Source: Monodelphis domestica
Lineage: Eukaryota; Chordata; Mammalia; Didelphimorphia; Didelphidae
Direction of reading: 5' to 3'
Length of the DNA: 64,000 nt
Assembly: GCF_027887165.1 (NCBI RefSeq)
Contig: NC_077231.1
Location: forward strand, 185,322,603 to 185,386,602
The notes under the pieces are model-generated. The model made no database searches. It was not told the origin of the DNA and saw only the letters and a list, made by a program, of their open reading frames with translations. Below, one piece after another: positions 56,493 through 64,000 of this stretch. Each line of letters opens with the position of its first letter. Within the stretch, counting starts at the first letter, position 1. A program made the translations under genes and the position numbers.

Positions 56493-59400
56493 GTAAACTA
56501 TAGTATGTCAAATTTGCAGTCATACATTAAAACCAGGATAAATTGGGTTATAGAATATCATGGAGGCCCTTAGATATTATTAAAGAAAAACACTCATGCA
56601 TTTAGATACCACATAGGAAAAAATGAAGTGAATGAAAAATGACTATTGTCCAGATTTTGACTTGATGTTGGATAGATTAATTATAGAGCTCTTCTACAAT
56701 TTTTATTCATATATATTTTTCATATATATATACATATCCAAATTCATACAAATATAGATCTTGGACATGTTAATATTGATGTAGACATATAGAGGTATGC
56801 ATATATATGGATATGATATATAGCTGTATATGTCTATATCTATATATCAATAACTCAATAGACATTATGCATTTATAGCTTGATGCAGCCAACATTCTGT
56901 CACTCAGAGACAGTAACATTTGAAGAGCCTCATCATCTAAGGGAAATTTGTCTTCAATTTGAACTCTGCTTTACATCTTTTCCATCATAGTGGTTAACTC
57001 CTTTGATGATCCAGTTTCTTTGTTATATGTTTGACATTAATAATCACAGAGTAGTCAATAAGGTCACTTTGTTGTCATATCTCATATTGAAGCTTGAATA
57101 ATATTGATGTACGGATTGTAGACAACATGTTGAATTGATAGCCCAAGGACTGGGTTTTGCTCTTTCTGAAGATAATGGATATTTCATGGGATTTCTGAAA
57201 TTACTTGGTTTTTAAATAGCAAGTTGGGAATTACTACCTTACTCTTAATTTGGGGCCTTTATACTTAGTCTCTTGGATTTTTGTTAGCCTCTGTTCCTGT
57301 AATATTTTAGTTGATACCTACTTATAATCAAGTATTATCAAATCTAAAATTCAGTGAATAAGGTGCCCACAAATTCATTTAGAAAAATCTCATGCTTACA
57401 TTTAAAAATTTGTAAATTTGTAGTGGTTCTGTGACTTGGCATAATGATGACTAAATTATAGCTTCCCTCCAGTCTACCTAAAAGAATAATGTAGACAAAG
57501 CAAAATGGAGGTTTTTCACTGTCATTCAGTGAATCAAAATGACACTATTCTTCCCTTCTTTAGCCACCTAGAAAACTATCTTCTCTGAACTATCGACATT
57601 GACTGAACACTTTTTAAAGTTCACAACAAATTCATTGGATGAGTAATTACCTATGTGCTTTACCTCTATCTACACAAAGTAGCCTGGGAGAGTTTCTGCT
57701 CAATTGCTCGAATTTTGAGTATCCATGCATAAATAAAGGGCATTAACCTTTAATGTATTAATCTGGCCATGGTTGGGAATGCTTGCATGCTGTTATTTTA
57801 AATTTGCTTAGTATCAATTTGTAAAAGGTCATTGGCATCCTAAGAAAAATGTAAATACACTAAAAGCATGATTGTTTCACATAAACTAAATCAGTTTGAA
57901 GCAAGACAAATCTGATAGTTAACCTTTATCTTAAATTCCAGTAGGTGAAAATGCTAATATTTTCTCAAGTGGATTAGTACATTCAAATTTCAAATATCAA
58001 ATAATTATAAAATTCCATTGTTTCTTTTAAAGGAACCCATGTTTAGGCAGTTCAAAATTCTAGAATGTTTATAATTGGAAAATTTTAAACTTTAAAAAAG
58101 GTAGCTAATGGGGGAGGGTAGGAAGGGAGAGAGGGACATAACTAGTTATTTTAATGCAACAAACAAACTAACTTAATTTTTTAAAAGAGTTAAGCTATAT
58201 GAATAAAAGCAGAATTCCTTCAGGAGCATTAGGTTTCCTATAGTTCAGATTACAAAAGCAATTTTCCATCAACCAAGATTGCATTTTCTCCAAACAATCT
58301 GTAAATTGTATTGATTAAGAAAACAGTTTTATTCAAGATTCATTTTTATTCCCAAGTCAATTTAAAACTCAAAGAAAGAGCAAAATTGTAATTTTTGGAA
58401 ATATCTATAATTATGCACTATAATTCTACCTACTAGTTAGTAGTTAGCTAGAATTTTCATTGTGAATAGCCAGAACTTTACAAAATAACCCCATTCCTCA
58501 GAAAACAAATTCTCATCCCTATGGTCAATATATAATAGCTTAATGTAAAAGAATACATGGATTGTATTAGGGATAGAGAAAGAAGAGAAGAAAAGAAATG
58601 GGGAAAGATGTAGGAATCTGCCACAGAGATGGTATTTTTACCCTACTATTAAAAAACTATTGGAAATCATACTATCTAGGAATAGATGCATTTTGGGGCA
58701 TATAAGTGGTTCTGTATCCATTTCAATGCCAAGATGTACTATGGTTATAATACAAAGATTTATCTAAATCTTTACAACTTTGTCAAAATTGTTCAGATTT
58801 TGGGTTACCCTAATAATGAACTAATAACTAACTAAATAACTAAAATTTTCACAGAAAAAAAAAACATTTGTGTGAAAATGCCCATTTCTAGTACTTATCA
58901 AACTATATTGAGGCTTAATATAAGATGTTCCTATCTTCTGTGAGGGTGCAGAAATCTCCCTTGATCAAGTTCAATCCTTATCAAAGTCAGCAAGAAGTTG
59001 TCCTATGTTATGAAGATATTATGATGGTAAGGATTCCCAGCACTTTTGGTATATTTTCTTGTGGAGCAGCCTTTGGTGGATTTGATGCCAGCTTTTGAAT
59101 GATTTCCTTTGCTCCAAGACCCTTCTGGAGGTTATGAATATAAACTTATTTGTGTTGACATGTCCAGTTGTAGCACTGAGGGACTTCAAGCCCTTTAGAT
59201 AGTGGACTTAATTTTATTCTCTGCATTCATATTGGAACATTTCAGCTTCATTTGTTGTTGGGAAACTCATTTTGTACAGAATCTCAGTGTATGATACAAC
59301 ATGGTATGTAATGAAGGTTCAGAGGATGCAGAAAGGTTTTATTAACTCCCCCCAAACCAACTTATTCTGAAATGAGTGAGAAATTTACCCTAGTCACATG

Positions 59401-59990
59401 CATAGAATTACTTTTACAATCTGAGAGATGGCTCTAAAGCAGAGATTTTAAAAAATGAATAACTGCATTCAATGTAATTGGTTTCCTTCTTAATTCTAAG
59501 AATTTTGTTTTTTCATTTAAAAACATTATTCTGAGAAGGGGTGCATAAGTTTCACCAGAATGTCAAGAAGGCACATAGCACAAAAAGGGTTTTTTTGCTC
59601 TAAAAGAAAAAAAGGAAGTAATGATTTTAGATATGGCCCTAAAAGGAAAGGGGGAGAGTTGTAAACAATTCTTGAGAATAATGGTCTCTTGAACTCTTTA
59701 GATATTTCTTTCATACTTGCTAAGCCTGAGTGTTCTATAAACTAAGAGTTCAATAGATGCTTATTGATTTGAACAGATTTCATGTTTATTGATTTTGTAA
59801 AGATATATTTCTGAGGGATTTATCAAACCAATTTTTTAATTTTAGAAACTATCATAAATTTATTTGGTGATCATAAAAGATATATTAATTTACTTAACAT
59901 AATGAGAAAATATAAGGTAAAAACAAACTTGGTGCCTAACAGTCACAGAATAGGATCTATTGGGCAGATATAAGAAAATTTTTCATCTTA
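56493..59990. other. long AT-rich unassigned stretch of intron 1
   Basis: About 3.5 kb without a repeat I can name, apart from AT-rich runs (56700-56860). It is the least repeat-dense part of the intron. No exon-like block was seen. Confidence 0.4.
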
Positions 59991-60124
59991 TGATATAGAG
60001 GGGAAAAGCCCTGGATTTGGTACCTGTGAACATGAGTTTGAATCCCAGTTCTACTGCTTACTATCTATGTGATCTTGGACAAGTTACTTCATTTACCTAG
60101 CTTCAGTTCCTTAATTAAAAAAAG

Positions 60125-60400
60125 CATATTTTGTTGTTGTTGTTTAGTCATGTCTGACTCTTTGTGTTCTCATTGACCAGAGTCATTTATGGGGTATCCT
60201 TGGCAAATAAACTGGAGTGGTTTGCCATTCCTTTTTTTTTTCCAGTGTATCCAATGGATCCTTTTGTCAGGCAACCAGTTATGACTTGTCTCGGGTCATA
60301 TAGCTATAAAGTGTCTAAGGTCACATCTGAGCTCAGATCTTTCTGCCTCCAGGCCCAGAACTCTAGCCACTTAGCCAATTCACCACCTCCTAAACCCTTA
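60125..60400 (-). repeat. MAR-type SINE, minus strand
   Basis: 'ttgttgttgttgtttagtca', 'tgtctgactctttgtgttct', 'ctggagtggtttgccattcc', 'ctgcctccaggcccagaac'. It is nested in the SINE above. Confidence 0.88.
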
Positions 60401-60428
60401 AAATATTAGGGTTAGAATAAATAATGTC

Positions 60429-60627
60429 GAATCGTGTGTCGGCTATGGGAGAGGGAAAGGTGGTGGGAGGGGGGGCGGGGAGGAAAAGAAAATGATCTTT
60501 GTTTCCAGTGAATAATGTTTGGAAATGACCAAATAAAAAATAATGTTTAAAATAAAAAAAAAGAAATGTCACTCCCTGATTCCCCTTCCAAATCCCTTTT
60601 TACCTGTTAGTATGTATATATAAAAAA
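60429..60627 (+). mobile_element. 5'-truncated L1 with possible 3' transduction
   Basis: 60429-60567 is the end of an L1: a G-rich 'gggagggggggcggggagg' block, 'atgatctttgtttccagtg', 'aataatgtttggaaatgacc' and an A-tail. It is followed by about 53 non-L1 bases (60568-60620) and a second short A-run (60622-60628). The whole unit is flanked by AGAATAAATAATGTC at 60414-60428 and 60628-60642 (perfect 15 bp). The flanks rejoin to a continuous host SINE. Confidence 0.8.
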
Positions 60628-60677
60628 AGAATAAATAATGTCTAAAATCCTTTCAAGTTCTAAATCATAAATCTAAA

Positions 60678-62259
<1,582 letters not shown>

Positions 62260-62529
62260 TAAAGAGTAAAAATTACTTGACATGCTATTTTTGAAAGAAT
62301 AAAATTGATTAAGTAATTTTCAGAGAAATGTTAATTTAAATATTTTACTTTAATTGATACAAGTATTGTCCATTGGAAAGAATGAAATTTTTAAAAATTC
62401 CTTAAAGCTTCCAAAATGAAAAAATAATTCTTTTTGGATTCTAAGAACTTCTAAATACTCAAAAGATCCAAGATTTCCTCACCAAATGGAATTGATTTCA
62501 TTAACAGATGAGACTAGGAATACCCTTGA

Positions 62530-62665
62530 GATATCTGAGGCAATGACCTGAAGCACTGAAGGTGATTTAGTAATATGCATAGAGACAACATATATGGTGA
62601 TAATTGGAAGCAGAATTTGAACCCATGTTCTCCTGATTCCAAACCTAGTCCATTATATACTACTG
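62530..62665 (-). repeat. MIR-like SINE fragment, minus strand
   Basis: 'gaagcagaatttgaaccca', 'tgttctcctgattccaaacc' and 'tagtccattatatactac'. Confidence 0.7.
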
Positions 62666-62669
62666 GAAC

Positions 62670-62838
62670 CAGAGGTATCAAACTTGTAGCTCGCAATGAG
62701 TGGCACCAGAATGTAATTGGATAACTGGGAGATGCTTAACAAAATGATAAAAAATGCAACACAGATAATGTTAATTTGTGGTTTTCTAAGTAGTTGTTGC
62801 CTGTAGGAATCTATTTCTTTTTGAGTTTGACAGCCCTG
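62670..62838. mobile_element. non-autonomous hAT-like element
   Basis: Left end CAGAGGTATCAAAC; the right end reversed is CAGGGCTGTCAAAC (11 of 14 match). It is related to 51294-51520. It sits against the MIR fragment, and the target duplication is blurred. Confidence 0.75.
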
Positions 62839-63866
62839 AACTAGTTTGACCATACTACCTCTGCTGAGAAATTCTGAAAATTTACTTTAAAAAATAGACT
62901 TGGATCCTGTAAAAAACATATTGGATTTCATTATGAAGCCACTATTCTAAGGTCCACTTTAAAATTTTTAATGTAGAACAAGAATTCATTTTATTTTAAT
63001 TGCCAGGTCTTTTTGATGTAACAAGCTATTAAAAAAATGAAGAAGTAATGTTTACTATGGTAAAGAATTTCAGTAATTTTTTTCTTGTGCTATTGCTTCT
63101 TAATAAATGGATAGAATTATGATTTTATTGAGTTGGGGCAGACTACCCTTGCTGAAGTAGATCATAATCTTCCCAAGCCTCATTCTGTATAATTCTTAAT
63201 CACTTTTCCCCATAAGTCTTCAAAAGACTATCTACCTCATATAGGTCTCCATTGTATTAAATATCTTGAGGGTTCTATTATACCATCTTATTGATCCATC
63301 TTTTGCCTGCTATTCTTAATTCATGACCTTTCTATCTTCTTTTTATTCTTATTCGTGCTTGATTAGGCTGAATGACCACTTCCTAATGATTTTTGTTAAG
63401 CCCTTTATAACCTTAACTTTTTACCTGCACTGTAGTCTCTTTATGAGAAGCAATACATGATTCCCAGTGCATGGGTGGGTTGAACTAGATGGCCACTGAA
63501 AGGGCCACTGGGCTTTCCTGTTCTTGAATTTTGTCCCTGGATCCTCAGAGAGAGCCTGGCCTTTTGCCTGCCTCTCGCCTTTCTAGAGTTTCAATTGATA
63601 ACAGTCTGGACACTTGCCCAGGAAGTATGGAAAGCATGAGGCTGGGTTGAACACAGGATTTACTCCAGGATCCCTGTGTAGAATTATTCCTTGCATACAG
63701 ACATCTTGCTTGACTTTAAATCTTCTAATGAGAGTTATGCCTTTATAATGTGACATTAATAGGCATGCCAGTTTACAAAAAGCAGAACTATTTTCTATTT
63801 TGAAACTGCCTATGAATGTTTATGTGTGCTTGACTTCTGTATAATTAGAGAATAGTATATACTGAT

Positions 63867-64000
63867 ATTCTTTTTTAAATTAAGTAATTTATTTGTTACA
63901 TTAAAATTCCCAGGTAATGACTCCCTTTCCTCCTCACACTAGAGAAGGCATCACTTGATATATATGTATACATATATATAAATTTATATATTTCTAAAAC
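63867..64000 (-). mobile_element. L1 3'-region fragment running off the window
   Basis: 'ttacattaaaattcccaggt', 'aatgactccctttcctcctc' and 'gaaggcatcacttgatatat' followed by 'tatatgtatacatatatata'. I recognise it as reversed marsupial L1 3' sequence. Confidence 0.6.

Larger units (their letters stand above)
59998..60677 (+). repeat. MIR/THER-like SINE carrying two nested insertions
   Basis: The host SINE reads 'ccctggatttggtacctgtg', 'gatcttggacaagttacttc' and 'tagcttcagttccttaatt' on the left. On the right it reads 'aaaatattagggttagaat', then 'taatgtctaaaatcctttca' and 'agttctaaatcataaatc'. It is interrupted by a minus-strand SINE (about 60125-60400) and an L1 3' end (60429-60627). Confidence 0.8.

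Noticed and set aside
62662..62846. Clean 8-bp target duplication for the hAT at 62670
   Set aside because: Flanks 'actggaac' and 'aactagtt' do not match well; alternatives need shifted ends, so no duplication is claimed.

Overview
This is vertebrate nuclear DNA, AT-rich and intron-dominated, from a therian mammal and most likely a marsupial. Two observations suggest this. The only protein-coding sequence is the first two coding exons of CFTR, close to but different from the human sequence as I know it. The background also carries many copies of tRNA-derived and CORE-SINE families, L1 3' ends, RTE reverse transcriptase and hAT remnants of the kind abundant in metatherian genomes. The species cannot be fixed from the sequence alone.

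Layout: (1) 1-29,900 is the region upstream of CFTR. No coding exon is recognisable there, and no exon of ASZ1, the upstream neighbour in human, was seen. It is a mosaic of L2, L1, RTE, LTR, hAT and SINE insertions separated by unassigned sequence. A good CTCF core match lies 16.2 kb before the CFTR start codon. (2) 29,133-30,389 is the CFTR 5' flank. It has a TATA-like box with a downstream splice donor about 1 kb before the ATG (a possible alternative first exon). The proximal promoter follows, with GC boxes, a (GGA)15 tract and a CRE-like TGACATCA. (3) 30,390-30,442 is coding exon 1, ending in phase 2 at a GTAAGT donor. (4) 30,443-62,120 is intron 1 (31,678 bp), mostly repeats with a few non-repetitive islands that could be regulatory. 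(5) 62,121-62,231 is coding exon 2 (111 bp). (6) 62,232-64,000 is the start of intron 2.

The two exons splice in frame to encode the CFTR N-terminus: the lasso motif and the region before the first transmembrane helix. The window ends before any membrane-spanning exon. The rest of the signal is transposon archaeology. Several insertions can be dated relative to one another because they split older repeats and left target-site duplications. The most notable are a probable L1 insertion carrying extra 3' sequence (60,429-60,627), a 47-bp L1 tail insertion inside a SINE (33,007-33,053), and an hAT element inside an L2 with a perfect 8-bp duplication (27,863-28,112). I found no evidence for a previously undescribed gene system.
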